A stretch of 64,000 bases of DNA. Origin: Diogma glabrata. Lineage: Eukaryota; Arthropoda; Insecta; Diptera; Cylindrotomidae. A program made the position numbers and the translations under genes. The DNA is taken from contig OY856186.1 of assembly GCA_963693315.1 (NCBI GenBank), positions 376,653,597 to 376,717,596 on the forward strand, written 5' to 3'. Positions 11,194 through 22,932 of this stretch are shown here, piece by piece (the first letter of the stretch is position 1; each line of letters opens with the position of its first letter). The notes beneath the pieces are model-generated. The model was not told the DNA's origin and searched no databases. It worked only from the letters and a program-made list of their open reading frames with translations.

Positions 11194-12645
11194 TTTAAAC
11201 AAACATCAGTGTCTATGCTGAGAATGATGACCATCATTTTAATGTAGAATTGAATTTGCTTTAATATTATTCTAGGCCCTAGGGAATATTATCTCCCAAA
11301 TTGTAACATAGTTCCATAAGGCTCTTTGATCTGTGAAAACTGCCGGCCAATTATTCTTTGAATCTTTTTTAAACAGTAAAAAATTTGATATATTCCTGTT
11401 TGTTTTTATGTCAAAAAGGACGTATGAAGTGATTTGTTATTAAAAAAAAAGTAACATACTTTTTCAGGGTCTTACAATAAAAAGTACAATACGCTAAGCA
11501 ATAACCTAGCATAACCTGGGAATTTCGAGTCAAATCCGACGAGGTGGTAACCTTAGCTAGTCGTGGAAGCTATAAGGCCAAAACAAAAAACATAAATTAA
11601 ATCTGGACATTAGGTCGACTTCTAGTAGCACATCCAGTAAAACGAGTCGAGGTAGAGTCACCTTCAACTGGGCTACAAAAATACTGATACTTCAGTTTTC
11701 AGAGAACAGAAATCAAAGGCGGAATTACAAATCATCCCTACAATACAACAGATTAAGACTTAAGATTGAAGGTACGTATTAGTGATGTTATGAAGAATCG
11801 CAGCTAGTTGTTGTTTTAATTGACAAAAAACTAGAGGAAGGTGGTAACGGAACTTGTGTATACTTTATTAGGACGAGTCTCTGATCGAACATGGTTTCCA
11901 GAAATGGGTTTTGGCACAAGAATCAGATAAAATTAATATAGCATGTGACGATTTTTAATTTCAATTTGAAAACCAAGTCGATCGAAAGCTCGTACTTGGA
12001 TCTCAACCAAACATGAATACCCAGAAAAGGTCAAAGCAATGCTGATATTTAGCTATCCAGAACTTCCTACTTACAACTTAAAAAAAGCTAAGCTTGAGCA
12101 TGCTAAAATAAAAAAATTGTCAGTTTAGCTCAGAGAGACGGTTTGATAGACTTCGACTCTGGAGCAGTCACTCTGCAAGTATGCAGAGAGCATGAGGTTG
12201 TGGCTAAGACAGGAGCGCCTGAATCAAATGAAGATGCTTTATCCACCCAAAGAACATTGGCTGAAAAAGATCGACTAATACCAAACAACTAAAAGCAAAT
12301 GTTTCTATTTGTCACACTAGCTCCACAAATACGGCTTCTGAATTCATGGATTGTCTTTATTTTGTTTTATAGTTTTTATATTATCTTTCTCAGCTGATGA
12401 ATCGGATGTTATGGTTATGAAAGTGGGAAAGAACATTAAAGGTCCTTCCAGTCGTACTCCACTACCGCATCTGACAGCTCCAAAAATGAGTTATTTACTA
12501 TCTCAATCCAGGTCATAAGTCCCACTAACCGAAGACTCAAAACTTCAAACTATTTTTTGTGATAAACTAAATTTATGATGGGGTAGTAGTGCCTTATGTT
12601 GAGAGCAATCTGTTTATTTTTTTATCTGTAATAAACCGTTCCTGG
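11194..12645. other. No intact gene; less AT-rich, TE-like debris
   Basis: This stretch is visibly richer in G/C than its surroundings and contains short coding-looking runs such as DSGAVTLQVCREHEVVAKTG near 12170. No frame longer than about 50 codons links them. Probably an old element beyond recognition. Confidence 0.3.
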
Positions 12646-13504
12646 CTATAACTGTAAAAAATGAAAAGCATTGCGTGTTACTTTTACATCTGTTTGAAAG
12701 TCAAACAGAGTACTAAGCTGGTTTTCACTCCAGACTTCTTTTCTAATGATCAATATCTGCAATTTGAATTGAATATTTAGTCTCTTAAAAATTCCAGCTA
12801 TAGAAACCGGAGGACAAACTTGGACAGCATTAGAAGAATTCTGAGTATAGGTCACTCTCATTTTTAATTTGATAAACGCTGATTCTTTATTTTATTGAAG
12901 CCGTTCTTGGGTCATGTGATTTCAGTAGACCGAATCCCAAATCATATCTGCCATGCTAAACAAACAAACACCAGGCAGCTCGAAGTGAATAGAAATTTGA
13001 GCCCTTTTGTAATAGGAATCTTATAAATATAATTGAAATCTACTCATGTATATGTTCTGTGTCAAAACGTGGAAGGATGTGACTATAACTGCAACTGTGA
13101 ACCTGTGAACAGGGTCAGTTTGAGTAGATGGACAGTAAATTAAGCTTTCAGTTTAGTATTCAGGAACAAGTAAGGAAAGCTATATGTCACTTTGGCTACA
13201 TTTGATTTGATTCTAAAAGCTAATTCCACTTCTTTTGTTGTGTCAGCAAGCTTTGAAAGGCAAAAAACGCTACTTTAAGAAGAAACGGATACACGCACAA
13301 ATACAAGATGGTCGGACGGTATCCAATGTGTGATAGTCAGACATATATGACTAAAACTTCAATGCTCCAGATCTAATCAATTGTTATCAGTATATTGTAG
13401 AGATATCTTCAGGTTATGGGTGTTATAACCGTATACTGGCTTTTTGGAAACCACATGTTTCGAGTGAATGTCTTCTCGCATTATTACAGTTGATATAGAC
13501 TAAG

Positions 13505-14050
13505 TATGATGATATCTTTCTGCTCACATATAGACGAACAAACATGCAGCAAAAAATAGAGGGACTATCAACCCTTTCACATGAAGTTGGTCTCAAAATT
13601 ATCATCAGAAAACCAAAGGCCGTGAAATTGATTACCAATGTAAATACCAGCCAATCACCATCAACAATACACAAGTCAAGGATGTCGATACATTTGTGAA
13701 TCTTGGTTGTACTGTAGCAAAAACCTGTGGCAATAAAGACGATATTAATCAGCGCATTAACAAGACGCAACGAAATACATTCAACGTGCCTCCATAAAAT
13801 CTGGAATGCGTCTGTTCTGTAGAGAAAAAAAAAGCTACGATGGAGATGGATGAACACACTGAAAAAACAACCGAAGATGTTACATGGATGTCCCTAGAAT
13901 GGAATTCACATGGCAAAAGAAGGTTGGGAAGACCAGCAATGGGTTAGAAGAAAACAATGCTAGTAGAAGCGAAACAAGTTTGCAGAAATGGGGAGAGGCT
14001 TAAAAGCGAGTGCCGCAAGTAGAGTAAGAGGATCCAGTCTAGTATTCCAG
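13505..14050 (+). pseudogene. LINE reverse-transcriptase 3' half, decayed
   Basis: The plus strand reads, over two shifted frames, MMISFCSHI/DDISLLTYRRTNMQQKIE, EVGLKIIIRKPKAVKL, then VKDVDTFVNLGCTVAKTCG, NKDDINQRINKTQ and, further on, RRLGRPA. This follows the order seen after the catalytic YADD box in non-LTR RTs that end with a GKR-x-x-GRP motif: DD, GLKIN-KTK, F-YLG, DI-RI. Several stops and frameshifts are present. A 144-codon open frame on the opposite strand (13423-13857) is an antisense artefact. Confidence 0.65.
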
Positions 14051-15512
14051 TCTACATGCTCCTAAATGAAGATAAAATAGAAAAAAAGAAAGGAGGGGAA
14101 GTTAGACAGTCAATGATTTAGTGCTTAATCATGTAAAAAACAAATTTATGAAAACATTATTTTCTAAGAAAAGTTCACAAATAAGAAAACTACAAACATT
14201 TTATGAGTCTAAAATATGCTTACAAGATAGTATGTGAGAGCTTAAATCTGAAGCTTAGTTATCAGCTTGAAATATTATATCTACAAAATTTAACATTATA
14301 AAAAGAATGAAAAATTTTGTTCACATAACTGTTACCATTTTCAAAGCAAACATTTTGTATTTGTACCCATCAGATATTCATTAGTTTTTGTATTCACAAA
14401 ATACCCTATTTTATATTATCTAATAAATATCAATATGTATTCAAATCACAGTCCGAGTTGTTAAACGAAACTGCTCTCTTATTAATATTCTTGTTCATAA
14501 CTTAATCCGCTCCTTAATTTATCACAGTTAAGAATAAAAACGTCAAATTGAATAATAAATAAACCAATTACGGAAAGTAATTTTATTGTTCATTTTATCT
14601 GGTGACTACTATCAACTTATTTCATATTCTAACAAAAACCATTTACACAAATTAATCAAAGAGATCAATAAATTATGTTATTTTGTTATGTCAAATAATT
14701 TTTCCAAAAACCATAAAAACAATTCAAATATAAAATTAATTAATAAACTAAACCAATATCAAGGGTAAATTTATTTATTTAAAATTTATCCTAAAAATAC
14801 TTTTCATTTTATCTTACAGACATAATATGTCTTTGGATCTCTTGAACTTGAATATCCAAATAAAAAAAAATCAACAACAAAAAATAAATATCAACATAAG
14901 AAGAATTTATGTTGAATTTCTTATTTTTAGGGTCACCACTTTGGCAGTTGAATTGAATCGTTTTTTTTTTGTTTATTTTAATTTTATATTATCTTGTCCT
15001 TGATATTGATTAATATTTTTTCTTTTCTTTTAAGTATTTATTTTTTTTTTGTTTTTATTTTTTAATTTATTCTATTTTGGCAATTCTACAAAAAAAATCG
15101 ATCGCCTGTTAAAAAAAAATAAAACAAATAACTTCAAGTTAAATTAATTTTAATAAATTAGATTATTTTAATTTTAGAGAAAATTGTGAAACAATTTGAC
15201 ATTGGATGGTTCGAGCTTTTATAATATTTTAAGAAAGAGAGAGTTCAAGACTATACTATGAATTTTTGATTAAACAATTTTTCAGAAAAGATAAATAATA
15301 AATTAATTGTAGCCTCTTGGAGCAAAGATCATCAATGCATGATGCAAACTATTAATCGCATCAACAACAAAGTAAGAATGTTGAATCGAAAGAGAAAACA
15401 AGCTAGCACAGATGTCTTTAAGGAGCAACATAAATAAAACTGAATAAAAAAATTCCATCTTTCAGTTTAATACTTGCAAAAACATAACGCGGAGAAGACT
15501 ATACTTTAACTC
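14051..15512. other. AT-rich stretch, no gene seen
   Basis: Low complexity with long T and A runs (for example 14960-15115). Nothing recognisable. Confidence 0.5.
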
Positions 15513-15598
15513 GTGTTAGGGCTTGATACAAAAGGTTGTACCACCTCAAACAGAAGTGTTAGGGCTTGATACAAAAGGTTGTACCACCTCAAACAGAA
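15513..15598. repeat. 43-bp tandem duplication
   Basis: Two identical 43-bp units starting gtgttagggcttgatacaaa at 15513 and 15556. Perfect identity suggests a recent duplication. Confidence 0.9.
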
Positions 15599-17030
15599 GT
15601 GTTAACAATTTGGTACGAAACGGAATCGATTTTAGTCAATAGCCGGTTGAGATTTTGGATAAGCCTCACAAGGGATAACACATTCTAAACTGCAACACAA
15701 TCAAGTTGTACACCCAAATCACCCTAAAAAAGTTAAACAGTGGCCTCATAAATTATTCAAATCACAGTTAAATTTAATTTCATTATTTATTTGCTAGCAA
15801 CATTCAACTATCGATTTCAATTATTACATCATCGTCTGGATCCATAATAAAACAGCCATGTTTACATTTATATTTAACAAATATAATATGCACTAAATCA
15901 ATAATCAAACACAAAAATTCTATCTAAATCGGCTACCACCCGTATATCGTATCATTAACTATATTTGTTTAACATTATCCAAAAACAAATTTCAACAAAA
16001 ATAGTCGACTCTCGATCACCAAAATAATTTTATTTTTTATATCGGAAATAGTGACAAAAATTTTTGTTAAAAAATGTATATTGAAAATTATTATAAAATT
16101 AGCAATAACACAACAATAGGAAATATAATCAAATTGATTGATCAAATATGATCAACAGTATGAATTTCTTATGACAATAAAAAAAAAGATTGCACTCCAA
16201 GAATTGATTAGATATACCTCTTCAAAGAAATATATATTGAAAATAAATTTTACATCATCACAGAAAAATTTTGTTGATATTTACCAACATAAAACGAATT
16301 ACAGATTTAGTCTTCAGATTGCTGGAATTTACAAGGGTGAATAGATGAGTGAAAAAATTAAAAAAATAACAGATCGAATTTTTTTAATCAAACGAGATAG
16401 ATAAATCACGGTTCGTTGTTTATTGCAAATACTAAAAAGTTATTAGCCTTAAATCTTTAAAATCAGTCACGAAAGAATTTTACACTTGTAAGACGTTTGC
16501 TTATTCAAGAGATAAAATGATGCACGCTACTGTAAGGCAATAAACAGTATCGTAGTAACATATAAATGTATTGTAAAGTATCTCTAAGGTTTATGCCATC
16601 GGTGGTATAAGTTTAAGTTGCTTTTCTGGTGAATGACACAATGGAGAAACTTTTAGAAATTTTCAGAAATGTTCGTCCTCAAAAAAATGGAAAAACTGTT
16701 GTAATCTATTTATTAGTTAGTAAGAAGTAGATTTCGGATCACTGAACTCATCCATCATGACAACTTTTGCTGCGTTTTCTTTTTCTGCTAATATAAAACT
16801 GTGTTATGGCAATATCACATTTTATGTCATATACTTCTATATGACACAAAACCGAAAATTAGCACAGCTTACACTAAGGAGATTCTACCCTCTTCAATGA
16901 CATTTTGCAAGGATTTTTACATCTTTCATACACAAAAATCTCTACGCCTTTGAAAACAATCTGTTTGACTCCTGAAGACGTTTTCCACTCGTAGCCGTCT
17001 TTTTTACAGTCTCCACATAAGGATGATCAA
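15599..17030. other. No gene recognised
   Basis: AT-rich. The upstream part of the decayed Penelope element may reach into 16780-17030 but no motif could be read. Confidence 0.35.
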
Positions 17031-17800
17031 TACTCTCCGCTCATGTTGATGTCATCATCTGTTGTATGCCTATCGCTCAGATTGATAATACACTAACCCT
17101 CCCTAACTTCATTTTTTCATCCATTCAAGTCACACAAGAAGTAGAAAACAACGAATAAATCAGTTTCCTTGACATTTTCATTGTTCGCAACTCCGATCAC
17201 ACGATCGCCATTGACTGGTAAATTGACTGGATAAACCCATTTCCTCCAAACTCGTGTTCAATTTTATCTCTGGATACTCCTATAATACCAAATTTAACAT
17301 CAGACACATCTTTGACTAACGGTTTTGTCTCTCTGTGACGACAAACGCTACCCAAAATCATTAAAAAATCTCCAATACCCCTAAAAACTACAATTTTTTC
17401 CTCATACAAACACTCCCCCTACCCCGATAAATTTTCCGAAGTCCCACATCAAAAATAGAACTTCCCCTTAGGACGTTTCAATTTCATTTACCAACTAGAT
17501 TGCGGTGACTGCGATGGTCAAATAAAACAAATTTTAAATTCAAAAACATACATCTGTTTTTAAACATACAAATGACTCCAACAACTCCATCGTTGATCTA
17601 GGTCAAGCCATCAAATCTCTGGGTTATCACTTTAACTTTCAATATACCTATATACTATTCCTACAGCCCAATTACTATCATCGATGTTTCTTGGAATCTT
17701 GGTATATTGCCAAAACCAAAATTCAATCATCAAGATATTTCATCACTTCTTCACATTTATTAATTAGTTTGTGGTTTTATGATTCTCCACTTCGAATAAT
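17030..17800 (+). pseudogene. Decayed Penelope-like element: RT end plus GIY-YIG region
   Basis: Reading across frameshifts: HVDVIICCMPIAQIDNTL (a ruined YVDD box, near 17040), ISFLDIFIVRNSDHTIAIDW (the conserved FLD...W segment after the RT palm), then LDCGDCDGQI near 17500 (the C-x-x-C run before GIY-YIG), NDSNNSIVDLGQAI and GYHFNFQYTYILF, then FLESWYIAKTK near 17690. The order RT then GIY-YIG nuclease is diagnostic for Penelope-like elements. Many stops and a lost catalytic Asp mean it is dead. It is clearly different in sequence from the element at 22.5-25.4 kb. Confidence 0.6.
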
Positions 17801-18261
17801 TTTCAAAGGTCAAAATGGGCCGTTACATGCCAATGGATTTTTCTCACAATAAAATTATACAATTTTTTAAAGTTTTGTAACAGCCAACATTAAAAACCTA
17901 ATAATCAGAAAATCCCGTTGCTCGTTTCATGATTGTTCGAAGAAAAAAAATAAAATAAAATAGTTTAGCTATCTATAAACATTAGTTGTGGCTGTTCGAA
18001 ATAATAAAGACTAAATAAAATAAAATGGTGTAGTTAACCAACAAAAGTGGTCCTTCGAGCCGGTTTTAAGTGACTGATTTGTGAAAAATGTTATAAATAA
18101 AACTAATAAAACTTGACCATCCCGCGTTAAATATTTAATAAAATATTAAAAATGTGGCGACCAACGAAAATCTGATCAGTGGACATTTTCTTTTAAAATC
18201 TAAAAACAAACAGTCATCATATTAATGATACCTTCATTCCGTAATATCAAGTAATTTAACA
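17801..18261. other. No gene; possible LTR-retroelement leader debris
   Basis: Contains 'ggtccttcgagccgg' (about 18049) and 'gtggcgacc' (about 18153), strings I associate with insect LTR-retrotransposon leader/primer-site regions. No LTR pair or gag frame is seen, so this is only a hint. Confidence 0.25.
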
Positions 18262-18700
18262 TCATTTCATAAATAATATCTGACCGTATACAACGTTTAA
18301 CTGTATAAATAAATTCATCTTTTTGTTTATTACTTCATAATGCATATTCTTTCATTCGAACTCAATTAACGGATCTTATATTTTGGTGTATAATCGATTG
18401 TTGTTTTATCTTATTTTTTTAATGAGAAACACATATATTTTTTTATTGAACAGATAACTAAATAGAGTATATTGAATCTGCGTAGGTGCGTTGATGTTGG
18501 GTGATCTGAATAGGACGATCCGATTTATGTGTTCAACTGAGATGTTTTTGCAATTATAAAAATTGATTAAATTTTAAAGGATCTTATTGTTATGATTTGA
18601 TGGTGTGAGATGGTTTGTTTGAATGATTTTTTCTTGTCTATTTCATTTGTCTTTTACGGCAGATTTTCAATGAATGGGATAGATTTTTTTTGCTTAAAAC
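18262..18700 (+). repeat. Interspersed repeat family F7, copy 1
   Basis: Collinear with 31850-32250: 'atcatttcataaataa', 'tctgaccgta', 'cattcgaactcaattaacg', 'atcttatattttggt', 'gagcatattga/gagtatattga', 'tacggcaga' and 'aatgggata'. Non-coding, class unknown. Confidence 0.7.
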
Positions 18701-19059
18701 TATGATCTCATCTGGTTAAACTAGTTCTTTGATATAAATTAAAAAAAGAGCAGAACACAAATTGAACCTTGAAGTACACCAGCTTTCTATAATTTGAGAT
18801 TTTACATTTTGATTTTACAACTTCCAACACGAGGGAAAAATACTAGATTTATTTAACTGGATTGGAGTATTTATTTAGGAGATTCCAAAACAGTAGAATT
18901 CAGAGCCAAAGTCGAAAGTTTTGTCCATTTTCGAAAAGTGAAACAGTTTAGGGGATTTGGGAAAACTAGTCTTTAGTAATTCAATTTTGATAACTGATTT
19001 GATTAAACAGTGGTTAGATTTTGCAATACTACATCCTGGTTATCATCGTCAATCGTAAT

Positions 19060-19440
19060 ATCTGGCATAGATGTGAGATTTAAATCTAGAAGAAAACTTT
19101 TTCAACAAATGCATGGTGATGTGGAATCAGCTGACGAAAATGCTGCAAAAGTTTTCCCAGATAAAGTGGCAAAAATAATGGAACTGAGTGGCTATACTCC
19201 CGGTCAAATATTTACCTAATGCCGATTAAATGCACTTATTCTGGTAAAAAACGCCTGAAAAAACGTGCAAAAGCGGAAAAATCAGCTGGAGATTTGAAAG
19301 TGGCCAAAGATCAGGTGATGTTCTGTTTTTGTAGTAATGCATCTGGTGATAAAATGATGATGCCTCTGTTAATCAAGATCCTTGATGCCAATATCTTTAA
19401 GAGGAAAGAGCAGTAAACAACTTCTGGCTCATTATATGTC
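19060..19440 (+). pseudogene. pogo/Tigger-type DDE transposase fragment, dead
   Basis: The frame gives RFKSRRKLFQQMHGDVESAD, ENAAKVFPDKVAKIMELSGY, TPGQIF. It then shifts and reads NAD followed by a stop where the catalytic NADE motif should be, then LFW, another stop, and after a second shift KSAGDLKVAKDQVM and CSNASGD...PLLI. This is the middle of a pogo/Tigger/jerky-type transposase, a cut-and-paste element of the Tc1/mariner superfamily. The first catalytic acid is present but its flanking Glu has become a stop. The sequence is then interrupted by the LINE at 19622-20411. Confidence 0.75.
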
Positions 19441-19718
19441 GAATAAAAAAAGGAAATTGCCTCACTTGAACTTGAACTGGTGAAAAAATTTTCTCTTACG
19501 AGAAAACAATGTGTTCATCTCTTGTAGGAAAATGGGATATCCTTTAATTTCATTTGGGTGTAGATGGTTGTAGGACCTGTTTAGGAATAGAATTGTTTAG
19601 TGAAACCTAGAAACACACTGTAGCAAAGTATATAACTTTGAGAACCACGCTGAACTGGTCATCTCTTCTAGAGAGGAATGTGAAAGAACTTGGTCAGAGA
19701 ATGGTCCTCCAGCGAGAC

Positions 19719-20121
19719 TTATGTTTTCTATACAGATGCCTCAATTTTGAATGAAAACGCAGTAGCTGGCGTGTACCTGGAAGCAGATAATGTCATAAGC
19801 AGCAAGAAATTTCCGCTTGGACGATTTTGAACTGTTTTTCAAGCGGAGGTGTATGCTATCAATGAATGCACGCATGTAATAACTCTTCCGCGTCTGCAAG
19901 GAAATAAATTCTGCATCTGTTGGGATGGAAAAACAGCTATTGAAGCGCTGGTAAACCCAGAGAATACTTCCAAACTCTTCAATGAGTGCATGAAAAATCT
20001 TTGTAAGATAGCGCAACACAACAATATCACTTTGCGGTGGGTTCCAGGTCATAGTGGAATTCCGGGCAACATAAAAACGGATGAACTTGCAAGGGTTGGA
20101 GCGGGAATGAAGCGGGCATGA
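19719..20121 (+). pseudogene. LINE-encoded RNase H domain, dead
   Basis: Reads VFYTDASILNENAVAGVYLE, a stop within the GRF/TVFQ stretch, then QAEVYAINEC, CWDGKTAIEAL (the canonical SDSQAA region, with the Asp shifted), and RWVPGHSGIPGNIKTDELAR. Catalytic TD (first Asp) and E (QAE) are present. RNase H downstream of the RT is typical of I/R1/LOA-group non-LTR retrotransposons. One in-frame stop and the degenerate middle motif make it non-functional. Confidence 0.8.
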
Positions 20122-20153
20122 AATACTCATGCAAAAGTACATTTTAATTCGTC

Positions 20154-20310
20154 TATAACTTTTTTATTTATGATCCGATTTGAGTGAAAAATCTTTAAAA
20201 TCTAAGTTACACTAATATCAGTTAGCAGTGAAAATTTGAAATGAATCCATCTGCGAATAAAAAAGCCTTAGGCTCCTCAAAATTGTTTTTTAGCGTATTA
20301 ATATATAAGA
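20154..20310 (-). mobile_element. Helitron 5'-end fragment
   Basis: On the minus strand it starts TCTTATATATTAATACGCTA, preceded by A, and matches base by base the 5' 150 bp of the Helitron at 41432-42972 (blocks 'attttcactgctaactgata', 'ttagtgtaac', 'gatcataaataaaaaagtta'). Homology stops near 20154. It sits in the 3' UTR of the surrounding LINE. Confidence 0.7.
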
Positions 20311-20426
20311 TGAGACCAAACTCGGACATGGCGCTATGGACCGTAGAGTCTGCGTGCCAGGACAAGTTTTGCCTCGTGCAACCTGCCCGACCCTTTCTTA
20401 TCTAATCTAATCTAGAAACACACTGT

Positions 20427-22500
20427 TTGGTGCGATTCGTAAAGTATCACGACGATCATGGTGCGGGCCAGTTTGCATGTTGGAACCAGAAGACGGATCA
20501 TTTTTGATAGATTTTATACTTGGCATGACACAAATTTTTTGTTTGAAAAATTTTAAAGTGTTTAATGTAAGAACAGCGGGTTGGTCTGAACCAAACAACC
20601 AGCTCTCTTTAAATTCAAATTCAGGGTAACTTTGAATTCATATTGCAAGTTTACCTCACCCGATACCAATCTTTTTTGTGCATTGGAAAAAACCGACTTG
20701 TCGTTTGTTTTATATCAGATTAGACTTTGATTTGATTTTAATGTTATCCTGAATTTGGAACTTCAGAAATCTTTCGGGCCACCCTGTTGTTAAATTATAC
20801 ACTTTAAATTTTTTCTAAAAAACCTTTTTTTTATTTTACTTTTAGTAGTTTGCATATAAATGATATTATCAGAAAAAGTTTACCAAAGGAAACCAATATT
20901 AATTTGGCAGGAATGACATTGCATGTAAAAAATTAATTTAATTCTAATATATGGGCTAAAAAAATAGAAGCCCCCATCTTAGTAAGAACATCTATGTACA
21001 ACAAAAGAATTGCAGAGGTTTATTTCATACTAGAAATATAATCTCGTAACCACCAATTTAATGCCTGATTGTCTTTGAAATGTCACTTTAAAATAGTTGG
21101 CATCAGAGGTGCAAGACAAAGTCGAAATATACTGTAGATAGCCTTCTGTTTTCGGTGATATTTAATCGAGCTTCTATTTGGGTTGAAGATGTGGTTATTA
21201 TAGAGGCCGAATGATTCATTAATTTACCGCTTCAGCACACTAAGAGCAACATTTGCTTTTTATACTGCGACAAGGTCTGTATGTAGAACGAACAGTGATG
21301 CATGTGTAGTTGCATTTAGAAACGGGCGTCGGGCATTCTCGATAAGTTCTCGAGAACCTTCATCCCGAATATCGAGATTTGAATTTTTTTTTACAATTTC
21401 GGGAAATTCCTATTCTTAGACATTTCTTAAGTTTTCTCGAGAATTCTCGGTTTTTCACTTTTTAGGTCTCACTTTTTGGTTTTTTACCAAATTTTAATTG
21501 AAACAGCGATTTTTTTTAAATGTAAAAATATAGTTTTTGAGTTATAAGTACAAATTGCAATATCTGAACAACATTTGAGTTGAGTGTGGTGTGTCAGTTG
21601 GTCCTATATTGGTTCTATATTTTCCACTTCTGGCACTTTTTGTTATTAAAATGCAGTATTTTTGTCTAAAAAAAACCCTGTGTATACCCGCATGAACCCA
21701 TATGTTTTGAGTAAACGACTAAATCCTTAGAAAACCAAAAAAGATAAGAAAAAAGGCGCTTTTATGGCACTCCATTTTTGAAAATTAAATTTTTGAAAAA
21801 TTAAAACTGATATGTAAAATAAGTAGATAATTGTATGCACCAGCAAACACGTTCGTAGCGCACTCGACACGATCAATTTATAGTTTATGAGCACAATGGA
21901 CGCGGCAAAAAAGCATTGCTAGGTTATGATTAATGCTCTAATACCTACACTATATTGTTTTCTGATAATGTGAATTGAATTACTGTGGATACCATTCTTA
22001 TTTTTTTTCTTCACAATATTGTAAAATGAACACACCAAATTGTGTGACGAGTTCTTATCCCACCTAAAAGAAAGCTGACAGATCGTAAATCTGTAATCCG
22101 TGATCTGGTCTAGCGTATGCAAAGTACTTGACTTTGCAAGTATTCGAGTAGTCAAGTATTTAATTGTTGTGATCACGAATTCTGCCAGGTGACGTTTGTG
22201 GAATTGAGGTGGGTTGTCGGGAAGTCGGGACTTGACAGGTCAGACAGTTAAACTGACTGCATTACCAGCAAAGGCCGGCATCCTGATAACTCACCCTATA
22301 TTCCTTATTCTCCAACTATAATATTACCTGCTTCGCGTTACATACGTTTTGTTTAACATGTATCTAAATAATCAGTTTCAAATGTGATGAATCTTTTATC
22401 GTCCAGCGTGTATTTTCCTAAACTCATTATTTACTGATATCATTGTGATTATAATTTGTTTACATTTTAATGTATATAACCTAATATACATTACTATATC
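20427..22500. other. No intact gene; mixed TE debris
   Basis: A minus-strand open frame at 20407-20598 (GSDQPAVLTLNTLKFFKQKI) looks faintly protein-like but has no family motif and runs through the LINE target site. Around 22180-22290 is a GC-richer block with no recognised feature. Confidence 0.3.
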
Positions 22501-22579
22501 ATTTTTTTTATAAAAAATAAATAAAAACGCTTTGTCTTTTCCACTTAAAAATTTGTTAAATTTATTAAAAGTATTATAT

Positions 22580-22628
22580 TTTATGTCGACCGGTTTCGTA
22601 TTTTAATACATTATCAAGACTAAACTAA
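22580..22628 (-). ncRNA. Hammerhead-ribozyme-like relic in Penelope tail
   Basis: On the minus strand: tttagtc, ttgataa, stem gtat/atac, gaaa, ccgg, tc, gac-a-taaa. Helix I can form between tttagtc and gac(a)taaa, helix II between gtat and atac, and palindromic CCGG could form helix III in a dimer. Penelope elements are known to encode hammerheads (published). Here the core expected as CTGANGA is TTGATAA and an extra T precedes helix II, so activity is doubtful. Confidence 0.35.
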
Positions 22629-22932
22629 AAAGCATAAACAAATTAAAATAAAAACACAAAAATCTAGATACATCTATAAAATTACATAAATACAAAAAAC
22701 ATAAACAGTAAATTATATAAGTACATATATCTATGGACCTGCGCAAATCACTACAATTAAAATGTAAAGTTGGAAGACATGGAATAAAAATTATTCGATA
22801 TTACATAAATAGGTATTAAAACTAATGAATATCACGTCCATACAGGTAAAAACATATAACAATCACAAATTGTTTACAATTATTCCAATTTCTCAACAAT
22901 AAATCAATAAATTTAAATATTTTCTATTTTTT

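Larger units (their letters stand above)
19607..20426 (+). mobile_element. 5'-truncated LINE with 15-bp target-site duplication
   Basis: The 15-bp string ctagaaacacactgt occurs at 19607-19621 and 20412-20426 and flanks the insert exactly. The insert ends in a tail of (taatc)-type repeats (ttatctaatctaatctag), as in some R1/LOA-like LINEs, so it is a plus-strand, 5'-truncated retrotransposition product of about 790 bp. It contains an RNase H domain relic and a Helitron fragment in the 3' UTR. Confidence 0.8.

Noticed and set aside
13423..13857. 144-codon minus-strand frame
   Set aside because: Antisense to a LINE RT relic whose plus-strand motifs explain the sequence.
20407..20598. Minus-strand frame GSDQPAVLTLNTL, faintly like a dehydrogenase start
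   Set aside because: No Rossmann GxGxxG motif, crosses a LINE target duplication, no continuing exon.
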